Assembly: GCA_013398175.1 (NCBI GenBank)
Contig: VZRZ01006166.1
Location: 1 to 64,000 of the forward strand
Source of the DNA: Climacteris rufus
Lineage: Eukaryota > Chordata > Aves > Passeriformes > Climacteridae
Length of the DNA stretch: 64,000 bases
Direction: 5' to 3'
Each line of letters starts with the position of its first letter. The stretch's first letter is position 1. Positions 36,218-48,400 of the stretch are shown here, piece by piece. Made by a program: the position numbers and the translations under genes. The notes beneath the pieces were generated by a model. The model was not told the origin of the DNA. It saw only the letters and a list, made by a program, of their open reading frames with translations, and did no database searches.

Positions 36218-38045
36218 AGGGATAAAGAGATATGTCCAGTTATAACAGATTTTACCACTGCAAGTATATTTTTATTTTCTAAGGAATTTTTTTTCTCAAA
36301 ATTCCTGCATGTTGATATGTTTCATGTTATATAACATATAAGCATTGGGTTCTAATAGTCAAAGAGTCTAATTAAGGCAGAGTTTGAATTAAATACATAT
36401 ATATATATATTTCATGGTACAAAAGTCAGCTGCATTCTGTTAAGAAGATATAAGATTGAGAGTGTAGAGGAGTCTTATCGGTGTAACTGTCTTATCAATG
36501 GAGAAGACAGTTAAAACTTACATATCTCCAAACACTTTGCAAGTAAACTACCAACTACTAGTGTGTGCTCTACACATTTTATCAAAACATAATCTAAACT
36601 GCTGTAAATTCTAGAAGTTTAGAAGCTATATTTTAGTCTGTCTGATGTATTTTTAATGGAATATCTGGTTTCTGGTAGAGTGTGATTATAGTACTTTCTA
36701 ATTGACAATTACAGAAAGGATGAAGGTTTGTTTGCAGTTAAAAGTGAGTATATTCTTTCTTATCATTGGAGTTAGAAGATAAAAACCAGTTGATGCAATT
36801 ATTTAATAGAGGACAGATAAAAACTCTGGTGTGTAGGGTATATAAGGTACTATGACAAACGAGAGCTTTTTACTAACAAAATACTGGAATACAATTGGTC
36901 CTTAAAATAAAAAGTAGCCTGCTGGAGCACAGCAAGTCTTGGTCTTCCACAATGTGCAGTCTGTGCTTCGAAGTAAAATCCTGTCTTAACACCAAAACTT
37001 TACAGACCATTCTCTCTGTAGAGCCAAAACACTGATGAATCAAATCAACTTCACATGAAAAGGAACAGAGAATTACAAGTAATATCTACTCTGTCTTGAA
37101 ATCATTGCAGTCCTGGGTGCAATCAACCTTTAGAATAATAGCTTGTGGCATAACTTCAGTTTTCATGTTTTCATTTGAAAGGCCTAAACACAGATTTGAT
37201 TCCCAGTAGTACTGAGTAGCAAAGCTTGGATACATAAAGAAACATAATGGCAAAAGAAAACAAAACAGATAATTGAAAGGAATATTACAAGAATGTGTGA
37301 ATAAAATAATTCTGTTCTATTCTGAATGATGAGGAGTATATACCTATATTTTCTAGTATTGTCTGGAGTTAAGCCTGAAAACCTGAATATGTTTAGGGTT
37401 CAGACTTATATTTCATATATTCAGAGAATAATCCAAACTCAACTTTCTGGAAATGCCACCATTTAGGTGATATTTCTATGACTTAGATCTGCATTATTTC
37501 AATAGATTGTAGAACAAATGTGTAAAGTCAGCATTTCATAACTGCGAAGCTACTTTAGATATTAGTCTGTAATCACTAATAGTATGAAAAAAGTATTTTC
37601 AAACTTTGCCCACAAAATGCTGCTTCAGTAATTCATTAACTTGTTTTAATGAAACAACATCTCATTGCTATTTGGGAAGAAACTAATCTCCTTTCCAAAG
37701 AGTTTGCATAATGTATTGAGAAAGAAGTGACTGCAGAATCTGCTGATCATACTTTTGAGGATTCCACATAGGCTGGGTAAACTTTTATCAACACTATTGA
37801 GAAAACTATATATGCACAAAATTGCCTGCTCAGGCATTTATTACAGACTAAGAACAAAACATGTTTAGGTTGCAACTTGCACTCCTGTGTAGTACCACTG
37901 AAATCTGAAGTTTAAGTGAAGAAAATTAGCACTTTCCCTATGCTCTCAATTGTCATCTATCTTTATCCAAAACAGAGATGTTGTATGGGGGATTACTCAA
38001 AGGATATCATAGTAGTCCTTCATAGAGTCTGTTAGTTAGAGAGAG
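36218..38045. other. AT-rich DNA; (AT)n at 36397-36411
   Basis: The only simple repeat is a short (AT)n. The rest of the mariner element, if present, has decayed past recognition here. The minus frame at 37646-37837 has no motif. Confidence 0.55.
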
Positions 38046-38913
38046 TCAAATCGTCTGCAGAGAGACCTCAACAAATCAGAGGGCTGAGCAATCACCAACC
38101 ATATGAAGTTTAACAAGGGAAAGTGCCAGATTCTGCACCTGGGATGGGGCAACTTTGGATGTATGGACAGACTGGGGAATGAGATGCTGAAATGCAGTGC
38201 TGCAGAAAGGGATCTGGAGGTCCCAGTCAATGGAAAGTTGAATATGAGTCAGCAGTATTCTGGCAGCCAGGAGGGCCAACTGTGTCCTGGGGTGCATCAG
38301 GCACAGCATCGCCAGCTGGACAAGGCAGGGGCTTGTCCTGCTCTGCTCTGCACTGGGACTCCCTCATCTTGAGCCCTGTGTGCAGTTTTGGGAGCCACAA
38401 TGTAAGAAATACAATAAACTATTAGAGAGTGTCCAAAGGAGGGCAACAAAGATGGAGAACAGTCTTGAGGNAGGAGGGCAACAAAGATGGTGAACAGTCT
38501 TGAGGGGAAGCCTTATAAGGAGCAGCTGAGATCACTTGGTCTGTTCAGACTGGAGAAGAGGCGACTGAAAGGGAAACCTCATTGCAGTCTACAAGTTTCT
38601 TGTGAGGGGAAGAGGAGGGGCAGACACTGATCTCTTCTCTGTGGTGACCAGTGACAGGATCCAAGCCTGAAGCTGTCAGGGGAGGTTTAGGTTGGATATT
38701 AGGAAAAAGTTCTTCACTCAGAGGGTGGCCGAGCACTGGAACAGGCTCCCCAGAGAAGTGGTCGCAGCACCAAGTCTGTCAGAATTCAAGGTGTGTTTTA
38801 CGTAATGGTCTCAGGCACATGGTGTGATTCTTGGGGATGGTGCTGTGCAGAGCTAGGAGTTGGACTCTGATCCTTGTGGGTCCCTTCCAACTCCACATAT
38901 TCTGTGATTCTGT
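38046..38913 (+). mobile_element. CR1 LINE 3' part, interrupted by an assembly N
   Basis: This is a plus-strand CR1 of about 870 bases. It has ORF2 C-terminal sequence ('aagtttaacaagggaaagtg', 'ccaggagggccaactgtgtc', 'ggtttaggttggatattagg', 'cactggaacaggctcccca') followed by the 3' UTR ('tcaggcacatggtgtgattc', 'ttgtgggtcccttccaactc') and the tail ATTCTGTGATTCTGT. It is less diverged than the 12-kb copy, though the frame is broken. One undetermined base at 38471 sits between two near-identical 34-base blocks. Frames at 38103-38372, 38192-38425 and the antisense 38036-38309 lie within it. Confidence 0.92.
38437..38505. repeat. 34-bp duplication around a single N (likely assembly join)
   Basis: Bases 38437-38470 and 38472-38505 are identical at 33 of 34 positions (GATGGAG versus GATGGTG) and are separated only by N at 38471. 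CR1 consensus has this segment once. Confidence 0.85.
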
Positions 38914-39095
38914 TGTTGCGGCGGACCAGACTCCGCTGCTGCCTTTCCCCGTTTCTTCCCGTTATGGATCAGTTCGGGATGATTCCCTGACGGACGCTCT
39001 CCTTACTGGTTCCCAGTTTCCCGTCCCTGCGGACCCTTACCTCACTGAGCGGACGCCCTGTCACTCCGACCGCGTCCCTCCCAGTTCCCCCTGTG

Positions 39096-39131
39096 ATTGG
39101 CTCATTGCCTTTAGTCCCTTGGTTTAAAAAT
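39096..39131 (+). promoter_or_regulatory. LTR core promoter: CCAAT-type box and TATA-like box
   Basis: ATTGG at 39096-39100 is followed 23 bases later by TTTAAAAAT at 39123-39131. Order and spacing fit an LTR U3 promoter. Confidence 0.6.
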
Positions 39132-39182
39132 CCCTACTCCTTCCGCGGTTCCCTTGTTCTCTTTCCGTTTTCCCCCTTTCGG

Positions 39183-39188
39183 AATAAA
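39183..39188 (+). terminator. LTR polyadenylation signal (AATAAA)
   Basis: AATAAA lies about 55 bases after the TATA-like box, with a T/G-rich element 30-60 bases downstream. Confidence 0.75.
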
Positions 39189-39414
39189 CCTCGGACATTT
39201 TATGGAAGAAACCACTCCAAGCCTCTTTGTGTTCGCTGCTGCTTACTCCACGAGGTGTGGAGCCGCGCCCGACCTCCGGCGCCGGTGCTCCAGTCCTTTA
39301 GCGACTTGCCTACGAGGCAAGGCTGGGAGAAGCGGTTCCCAGGACGCAGCCCCCAGGTCACACAACGCGCTTTCTGCACCCTTTTAACCCATGCCAGCCG
39401 TGGCAGCATACTAT

Positions 39415-39892
39415 TACATGTATCTCATATATAGATATATATTTATTTCACATGCCTATATATACAACTCACATATGTGTGTCTGTGTATATACATGTAT
39501 ATAAACACTCCAAAGATCAATTACAATATCTCTCTTAGAATGAATCTTTAGTTTAGAATTAATTTGATTTAAAATAAGAAAGGGGGGAAAGCCCAAAACA
39601 AACCAACCACAAGACTGGAAATAATTCCAGGACAAAGCTCAGTACTAATCAGCAGCTGTTTCCTCACCTTTCTCCCAGCTCAGAAAACTGTTCCTGTAAT
39701 GAGTACAGGGAAATAATAGAATGCTGTATCTAGCTGCCTGGGGATCATATGTGACAGTTTATATATACTGTAGTGTTTGTCTCTATTCACAGTTGCCTCT
39801 TCTGTTTCATGTCTATAAGAACCCAGGATTGACTCATCAGTGATAACTCAGAACACTTAGATGGAGCTCCAGATGGTTGCATCAGTGGCCAA
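39415..39892. other. AT-rich spacer between LTR and CR1 fragment
   Basis: TA/TG-rich DNA at 39415-39500 is followed by unremarkable AT-rich sequence. No feature was identified. Confidence 0.6.
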
Positions 39893-40436
39893 GGGTTCAA
39901 TGTCCCAAAGGACATGGGTGGCCAGTATTGTCCCTCAGGTACTCATGGGGAACAGTAATGTTTAATGCCTTCCCCAATGACAGAGGCAGTGCACCCTTAG
40001 CAGGTTTGCTGATGACATGAAGCTGAGTGGTGCAGTTGACACACCTGAAAGATGGGAGAGCATCCAGAGGGACTTGGACAAGCTGAAGAAGTGGGCTTCT
40101 CATGAGGTTTAACAAGGCCAAGTGCAAGGTGCTGCACCTGGTTCAGGGCAACCCCCACTGTCAACACAGGCTGTGGATGAACAGATCAAGAGCAGCCCTG
40201 CTGAGGAGCACTTGTGGGTGCTGGTGGATGAAAGGCTGGACATGATCCAGCAATGTGCACTTGCAGCCCAGAAAGTCAAATGTGTCCTGGGCTGCATCCA
40301 AAGCAGCGTGGCCAGCAGGGTGAGCAAGGCGATTCTGCCCCAAATCTCTGGTCAGACCCCACCTGGAATGCTGCATCCTGCTCTGTGGTCCCCAGAACAG
40401 GAAAAAAATGGACCTGATGGAGGAAATCCAGAAGAA
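39893..40436 (+). mobile_element. CR1 LINE internal fragment (RT to mid-ORF2), 3' end missing
   Basis: This is plus-strand CR1 ORF2 sequence. Motif B is worn ('gtccctcaggtactcatggg'), and motif C is intact as FADD at 40005-40016 (FADDMKLSG). It continues with KLKKW, 'aacaaggccaagtgcaaggt', 'ctgctggtggatgaaaggctgg'-like sequence, 'tgtcctgggctgcatccaaa' and 'agaccccacctggaatgctg'. Similarity ends near 40436 in an A-rich stretch. The C-terminal part of ORF2 and the 3' UTR are absent, unusual because CR1 copies normally keep the 3' end. Several frames (40122-40466 plus; 39897-40127, 40109-40327 and 40161-40376 minus) are pieces or shadows of it. Confidence 0.85.
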
Positions 40437-43400
40437 AAAAAAGATTTACTTGCAGTCAACCCCTGAAACCTTGCAAAAATTTAGAATGATCCCCACCTCC
40501 CATTCTGTGAAGATTTTTTTTTTCAGAAGTCTTAAGCCATCTGTATTGTAAAATGGATCTTAGCACAACTTTTAAAGAGCGTTAATTATATTTTAGTATA
40601 TGTTGAAACTGTTCTCCGACAAAGTGAAATATTGTGAACTCACCTAGGATTTATTTTGGGCAGAGATCATTTAACAAGACCAGTAAAGCTTCAAAATTTT
40701 AGAAGCTCGCTCAGGCATAAAGTTCAGTTCTGAAGCAATTAATTCTGTCCCCTTTTTTAAAATATTAAGTGTATTATCCCGGTAATAAGAAAATCAAAAT
40801 TATTTAATATATTATAATATATAGGTATAAAAAGTATTATTATAATTTGTTAGAGAAAAGACTACTTAAGATGACAGAGATATTAAATATAAAATTCCCT
40901 TTTAGAAGATATTTTTCACAAATTTACTATTAGAATTAGGATGCAAAATAGAAGGAAAAGATAGAATTAGAAACATCTACTGCAATTAAAATTTAATGAA
41001 ACATTAGATACCTGGTTTTCTTACACTAAAGTGCTTTTAAGCTTACACTAATTTTACACTGAGAATTAGTTTAATTAAGTTGAGAGTTTTGTGTTTGACA
41101 GGTATTATGCCTGGTTCTGCCAGGTTCACATCTTTCATTTTTCTGTGTCTTACCAGTGCCATTTTCTTCAGGCATAGTAGGATTGTGCTGAACTACAAAT
41201 TGAAAGACAAACTTCCAATCAGACAGACTCAATCCTACAACTGCATTCATATGTGCAGGTGCTCTGCTACCTTGGAACTCTTCTAGGATGAATAGGACTC
41301 ACTCAAAGCTGCAAGGGAATTGCCCAAGTTTTCTGTCAAGATATTTTTGAATACCTTGTATTTTGCCTCTCTCCAAAATACTTCTGTGTTGTAGCTTGAT
41401 GAATTTGTTAATTGTTTTAGTGGCTTAAAAACCCACTAAGTTTTTTTCTTTTTTTTTCAATTGACCAGTAGCAGATTGTAATTTTTGGCTGAAAAAGAGT
41501 GCAGCTTTCAAACACGGCTGAGGGTCATTTTTCCTTAAAAGGTCAGCTGTAGGGTCAAGAAGGAAAGCACTGGTTAATCTTTTTCCAAATTAAGACTATC
41601 CAATCTTCCCCAGTACAGTCAAAGTCCACTCCTCTAAAACTGTGCGTAAAATTCTTGTTCCTATCCAGTCAACAAAGACACTTTGTGCAGAATGACTTCT
41701 AGAATCATCTGGTCTGGTTTTTTACCATTACAAGGTAAAATTCATCCTTCATGACAAGAGAAATGTCATAAGCTTGATTTTAAATAATACATTTGATTTT
41801 AACCTTCTATTTGGCTTAGTGGGATGTACACTCCTGATAATCTGCAGTGAGTATGCAAACACAAAAAGGAATGGATGTATTTGTCTTGCTCATCATATCA
41901 ATTTCATATTATCTGCATGTGAAAGACAATGATTCAAGTTATAATTTCGTTACTGATTCCAAGCAATGCAAAGTAGAGGGGTCTGGGAAAAGAAGAAGTT
42001 TCTAGTGTGTGCGGTGCTCTCTTTTTCCGCAGTTTGTCATACCAGAGTACTGCTCTTACCCTGCTGAGCTGTGCAATACAGCAGGACATTAACTTTTAGC
42101 TTAACACTTTATTACTATCTGGGGATATATTTAAAATTTTATTAACTTTCATAGGGGCAATTTTATTCACTAATTATTTACTCTTCACTAGGACTGACCA
42201 CAACAACCAAATACCCTTAAAGGCAAAAATCCAATACACTGGTATTCCAGTGTGTTAGTTGAATGCATTATCTAATGCATTTCTTAACGTAACTCCTGCA
42301 AATCCATTAATGACACCATAACTTTTGATATCTTAAACAACCTAGCTGATATTTTTGGAGAGACAACTGTCTGTCTCTAGGAATGGGGCAAAATTTCATA
42401 AATTGTGTAGAGTAGCTAGAACAGTTGACCCAAGCAAACCTAACATCGTCTTAAAAAGGCATGAAATTCCAAAGGGGGTCATTGCTTCATTTTAGCAATA
42501 TTTTCCTTGTCTCCAGGACCAAACTAAAGAGAATCACTGCTGCCTAGAACACTTGCAAAAGAGTGTGGACTCAAAAAAATTATTTTCAGTTACACTTAAT
42601 TGTTTCTATAATTGCTTCTAATGGATACTAGTGCAGTTCCTAAATTAGCCTTTACAATGTATTAGTCTTCTCAGATTAGATGGGAGACAATTCTTAACAA
42701 ATAATTCAAAAATAGGAATAGGTTCAAGTAGTAGGAAGAAATCTAAAGAAAGAGAAGTCTTAATGCTCTTAAACTGTGAATCAGGCATGCAGGAAGCCTG
42801 CAAGTACCAATATATTTAATGATTAATTCACACTAAAGTATTTAACTTTAATTCATGTATAATTAAAGAGAGAGTTACGTTGGTGTGACTTTTGGTTTTG
42901 GTTTTATTTTTATTTGCAATTTTTCTTTTTTTTTAATTTGGAATGTTTTCAGCTAAGTATTACTTTTTTCCATTTCTCATCCCATAACTAGGCATGGGAA
43001 ATGTCTTTAGATATACCTAGCAGACTCATATCTCATGACATGAGCTACCGAGATTTGTATTTGTTGTTTAATTGGTTTTTTTTGGGTATGAGATAAGTTA
43101 TCATAAAGATGTTGCTAACTTTATATTGCACTATGGAACTGCATAAAATATCTTTAAAATGGAAGAGTGTAATGAATAATATGCAAGATATTTATCTACA
43201 GCTCTGTTTATGAATCACATGCAAGGCACTACCAAATGATTACTAAACATTCATTGTTCACCACTTCCTTTGCTTATGCTGCCTCACAATGATGCAAAAC
43301 TACTTCAGTTTTCCCGTCCTGATTTCCAGAATGAAATGAATGAAGAACAGTAACATATCGTCAACTTGCACTTCACTGACACTATAGACCATACCCATTA

Positions 43401-45229
43401 TGGTATTTCAGGTCAATAATTCCCGAACTAAGAAGGATTAATAGGATTTATGACCCTCTTTTCAGCTGCATGTAGCACAACCAGTACTAATTATATTTTC
43501 ATTAACCTCTGTGGCTAGCTCATGTTCTAATAATTTAGCCCTGTTATGGCTTAATCCAACGTTTTACATGTTCAATAAGGTGAATACACAAACAAAAGCT
43601 ATAGAAATAAATCCTCATGGCCAAATCATGGTTTCTCTAATGAAGGAATACTTGTAAAATAGCTACTGTTTCAAGTATGTCCCAAGGTCTGTCCCATGCA
43701 TTGAGCACCTCCGTTTTGGGCCTCTGAGTGAATTATTGTGGGGCCTAAACATTAGATAAATATAATTTAATTTCATAAACTACAGTGCTAAATTAGTTCT
43801 ATGCAAGTTGTCTTATAATGGTGAAGTTTGTACTTGCATTTCAGGAGATGTTAGAGCCACAATTTCAAGAACTAGTGCAAGCATGTCTTCTAAATACATG
43901 TGGAAGGCTGTGATTCTGGGAGGCATATCTGCACTACATTTTGACCTCTCCTATTCACTCCCATATCCACTGAGTTACTCCCAGGTATCTATGTTGCCAG
44001 AGGGAATAAGGCATACACAGGAGACATAGTTCAGCTGTCAGTAATAACAGGATTATTTAGTATGGTTGCCATCTCCTGACACTCTCCATTCCTAAGTAGT
44101 CAGAGCCAACTGGACAACCAATGCTGAATGCTGTTTCTGCAGTCAAAAGAGGAGTGGAGGCGGAATTCACCCCAGACTACACAAACTTCCAAGAAACAAA
44201 TACTGTCCCACCACCACTCTCCCCTTATGCTGTGCTTTCATACCTTCTTTGCAGCAGTTAAACATCAGTTCCTTAACAGATGTGTGGCTTTGCTTATACG
44301 ACAAAAATCAAATATATTCAATCTAAAAAGGGTAACAGATCTATTCCCCAGTCATGATGAATCCAGAATATGAAAATAAATTGACATGGGAACGATAATA
44401 GCTAAATTGATAGGGAATTTAGAATTAATGTTATGTGAGAAGCACTGAATGGTTTACATTATTTGTACTTTTAATTCAGTGCTAATGTCAAACTTTAGAT
44501 TTTAATATATGTTCACTGAAATAAAATATAGTGAAATACTCATTGCAAATAGAATACCAAGAGGTATTTTGAAGACAGCTTTCTAAAGTATTTTCCTATC
44601 TGATGAGATAGGGGAAGAAATCTCTCTCTTGCAATTTGGTTTAGTAACACAGCAACTTCTCTTACTCTCAAAGTATGTGCAATAAGTTTTTTGTGGAGAT
44701 AAATCTAGATTTAAATTGAAAGCTAAGATACACCTTTAACGTAAGGATGGAAGCGCAGTTTCATTGAAGCGTCAAAACAGCCAAGTTCATACAATTTCCC
44801 TTTCATCCTCCCAAAGTTTTATAAGTCTGAAACAAGTTTTATCATTGCTAAAATTTCTAGGACATTAATCATCTGCCAGATTCAACTGTTTTTCTAGGCT
44901 GCTATTTCTTTTTGATACAAAATTACTGTTCAACCTAGCTTGTCAGTAAGTAGCTCAGTACCACAGGTAAGTCCACTAGCTTCCTAATGACAAAAAAGTG
45001 CAGAAATCAGTAGAATATGATAGAATAATCATTACATTATGTCACACCAAAGGTTCAGTTCACCTAACATAAACTGTTTAATCAGACCAATCTTTGGAGT
45101 CTCTTTTCTGCTTCTATCTGACATGCCAATCAAATCCAGTGTGACAACAGGCCTACTGGAAGTGCAAGCACAATCTTCATAAGACTTTGATTATAGCTTC
45201 CAAGCTGTCCATTATTCTTGGATGATACA
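40437..45229. other. AT-rich DNA without recognised genes or repeats
   Basis: Short plus frames at 41080-41286, 43808-44029 and 44128-44373 show no domain. A perfect donor-like CAGGTAAGT occurs at about 44964-44972 with an acceptor-like TTTTTCTAG about 65 bases upstream, but the enclosed sequence has stops in every frame. Confidence 0.55.
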
Positions 45230-45442
45230 TTACTTTTGGAATAGATGCTCCAATTTCTTCCTTTCTTCACTTTCCTTTGATTTTTTTTTTAATTTTTTTT
45301 CCTGGTCATTGTCTAGATGTTTTATTGCCTGGGCTTTCTCACACTTTGATTTACATCTCTTTTGAACACTAGCTACTGTGGACACTACAGTTTTATTTTT
45401 CTTAACTGCATTCCTTAGCCAGAAGGTACACTTTGGTAGAGG
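45230..45442 (-). CDS. candidate terminal coding exon, unidentified protein
   Basis: On the minus strand, a splice-acceptor-like stretch ('caatcttttgtttcag') ends at 45443 and opens directly onto a 70-codon frame that stops at TAA 45230-45232. The predicted peptide starts PLPKCTFWLRNAVKKNK and ends SEERKKLEHLFQK. It is strongly basic and probably helical at its C-terminus (KKLKKKSKESEERKKL), like a nuclear or coiled-coil tail. I do not recognise it. The lysine-rich part comes from an A-rich tract, which lowers its value as evidence, and no upstream exon was found. A chance frame remains the more likely explanation. Confidence 0.18.
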   Translation of the reverse strand, partial: PLPKCTFWLRNAVKKNKTVVSTVASVQKRCKSKCEKAQAIKHLDNDQEKKLKKKSKESEERKKLEHLFQK

Positions 45443-48400
45443 CTGAAACAAAAGATTGCTGACATACAACCCCCCTGCCTTCCCAAAACCATAACACAAT
45501 CAACAACCAAATAACCAACCAAAAACCCCAACAAGAAAAGCATTCAATGAAATGAAATAACTATAAATACACAGATAACTCCAGTGCAGTAGTCCTTTAA
45601 CCACAGAGATATTGCAACAAATTGATCTGCTGGTTGCAAAACTTGATTAGCCAAAACAAGAACTACTTCATTTCTATCACTTATTGGTATTGGAGAGATG
45701 CCCTATGAACTGCCAAGAGTGAATAACATTCCTTGGCAGTCACATGAACACATATATTCTTTTAACAACACAGAATTTTTTCTGAAGTCCTCAAAGAAAA
45801 TGAATTCACTCTCAGAGTACAGTGCTAGAAATCATATTCCATGAGACAAAATAGCATGTTGAGCCAACATATTTGGATAAAGCTGGAAAACATCAGCTTC
45901 TGCAATGGAAGATTAACAATCAATGAGAAAATAACTGGAACATAAGTGCTCTTCCATGGGATTTTTTCCATTTTCAATTTTAAATCCTGAGGTGTTCATT
46001 TTGGTCTTCAGAATTTTATTCTCCATTTTAGTGTTCCAGAGTATTAGGGAGGCATAGAACAAGTAAGTGAGTAAATCATCTTACAGATCATTCAAATAGT
46101 TCTGGTGATAGCTGTATTTCATTAAGAACCTCTAGTTTCCTTTAACATGCTTTTCTCCCAGTAATTTCTCGATTTCCAGCTGATATTATTTTTTACAGGT
46201 ACATTAAAGGAATACTTCATTTCACCTGAATCCTCATATCAATTTTATCATATATATGCCTAGATATTGAAATGTCATCTTCTTAATCTAAACAAAAAAA
46301 AAATACCTTAAGAAAAACTCATATATACTACTCTGAATTGTATGTGAATATCCTCAATGTCCTGGACATCTCAACTGTGATTGGAAGCCTGGTTTTACAT
46401 TAGTGAATTTATACCTAGTTCTTTACTTTCTGTCATGGGAACTTGGACACCGACCTCATATGCTACTATCTAAATTTAGGTGTTTATACTTTGGAGCTAC
46501 TTCATGGCCTGAATTTATTTTCTAAAATTTGAATCTAAATGGTTACTCAGATAGATTTGTGCTCTTACATTTTCTTTAAGCCAGCACTTACTGAAGATAT
46601 AATACAGTTGAAGCAATTCATCTTTTTCCTTTTTTTAATAATATTTGAACCTGATTATGATTTCTGCTTCATTGCAGTCCTGTACCTAAAGTGACTTCCT
46701 ACTGAGTTAGTGATAAATTGCAGTGTGAAATCATACAGCTCTTAAATATTTAGATAGCGTTTGACAGTACCTTATTTCCTCGATTATTTTAATGATTGGT
46801 TTGGGCTAAGTTTTTTGTTTTGGTATGCTTTCTTTTTATTATAACTAAAATTTTGTAACAAAATTATCAGTTTCTTAGTAGAAGCCTTCCTTTTAGCTGC
46901 TACACATTAAAGAAAGCAAATTGCCAAATTCATCTTTTTTTTTCTTCTTCCTATGGACATACTGAAAAATATTTTAATTTCTCCTTATATACAGCATGTT
47001 CTTACTTCAGATTATTTATTCACGTGTTCATCTTTCTGCTTGTGCTGTTGAATTATAATAGATGCTAGTGGCTTCACAGTTTATCAGGCTTTTCTCTCTT
47101 GTACACAAACACAGTAATAACTGTGAAAGATTCTCAAACTATGTGAAACTGGCGAGTGTATTTCCATTCAATGTGAACTGTGCAAATCAAGAAAAAAATT
47201 CTAAATCCAATAGCTCTGTCCCACTTCCATAACACTTATTTTTTAAAATAACTTTGTAAAATGCCTTTTCCTAGTAGCACAGCTAAAAAAGTTGGAACGA
47301 TTACAAGATTTGCTCTATTAGTGTTGTTGTGCCTGCAAATGAAATTATTCCGTGTGCAATTACAGTAAGAAACTTTGCAATTAAAACACACGAGGTACAC
47401 AGACATTTCTGGAATAGACAGACATAAGTGTATTCTAGAAAAGAATATCTAAGTATTATCTTTGAGTATTTAGGCGTCCAAAAAGACTCCAAATGAAAAA
47501 TATTGATTGTTCTAAAGTATATTACTTTTCATAAGGTGACTCTCAGGACTCATAAGCTAAGAAATTACTTCAAATCTGTAGAAAAAAATAAAGCACAAGC
47601 AATAATAGCTTGCATGTACCTGCCTTCAGTGAATTCCTGAACTGCCCACTGTTTAACAGAGAAGTTAAACCATTGTCTTTATTCACTTCTCTCTACTGAG
47701 ATTACCAAAACCAGTCAAAACTGACATCAATTGTTATAGTGTTGTTTATGTTTTGGGAAATTAGTGTAAGAATGCACACATTTAATAGCCATTTAATTAT
47801 AATGACAATATTGACAGTAAAAAAATTCATAACTATTGAAAGTATTTTCAGTCTCATATTTCTTGAAACTTGCAAGTTTATCATTTAACGATTGTGTTTA
47901 CTACAACACAAAGAACAAAAAGTGTGAATAAATTTCACTTTCTAGACTGTAAGTTAACATTTGTTTTCCTTAGAAGAACACCTTAGAAAACACATAAGAA
48001 TTAAATGTAATTCTTTAGTTCTTGTAAGTGATATCTCAAAATATTTTTTCACACTTAAATCCTCGAATTGCTGAAGTTTCTACATGGGAAAAAACAGCAA
48101 AAAATCTCAAAGACAATTGTATTATATTCAGGATAGCAGGATGTAACACGGAATGTTCTTTACACATTCACTCCAACAAAACTGCTGATCTGAAATACTC
48201 CAGCTGAAGGTCCATATATTTCCATAAACAGAGAAAATCAGAAGAAAGTTCCAGAACAAGACTGTCTCTTTTTAATTTATAGGTGTTTTCCTAGAAACCA
48301 TTCAAAAATCAGACAGAGAGAGAGAGGAAACATTAAAAGATTAGTTCCCCTCTCTTTTATGCTCTTTTGTTTTCCAAGCTTTTCTATTTTAGAGAAAGCT

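Larger units (their letters stand above)
38914..39408 (+). mobile_element. solo LTR of a second GC-rich endogenous retrovirus
   Basis: This 495-base GC-rich block begins TGTTGCGGCGG and ends CCGTGGCAGCA, an imperfect inverted terminal repeat matching at 8 of 11 positions. Inside, in order, are an ATTGG box (39096-39100), a TATA-like TTTAAAAAT (39123-39131), AATAAA (39183-39188) and a T/G-rich stretch at 39217-39245, as expected of U3-R-U5. Six bases outside each end (TTCTGT and TACTAT) agree at four positions and may be a worn target duplication. The left one is part of a CR1 tail. No internal retroviral sequence is present. Its 5' terminus resembles that of the LTR at 10.1-10.8 kb, suggesting related families. 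Confidence 0.85.

Noticed and set aside
39093..39434. 113-codon plus frame and companions at 38831-39127, 39154-39387 and 39200-39409
   Set aside because: They sit inside the second solo LTR and cross its promoter, poly(A) signal and boundaries, so they are compositional.
43808..44029. 73-codon frame preceded by an acceptor-like 'cttgcatttcag' at 43832-43843
   Set aside because: The acceptor falls inside the frame rather than at its start, and there is no donor or domain.
44900..44972. Acceptor-like TTTTTCTAG and perfect donor CAGGTAAGT enclosing about 66 bases
   Set aside because: All three forward frames contain stops, and a CAGGTAAGT is expected by chance about once per 130 kb of double-stranded DNA. 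It could only be a non-coding exon and nothing else supports it.
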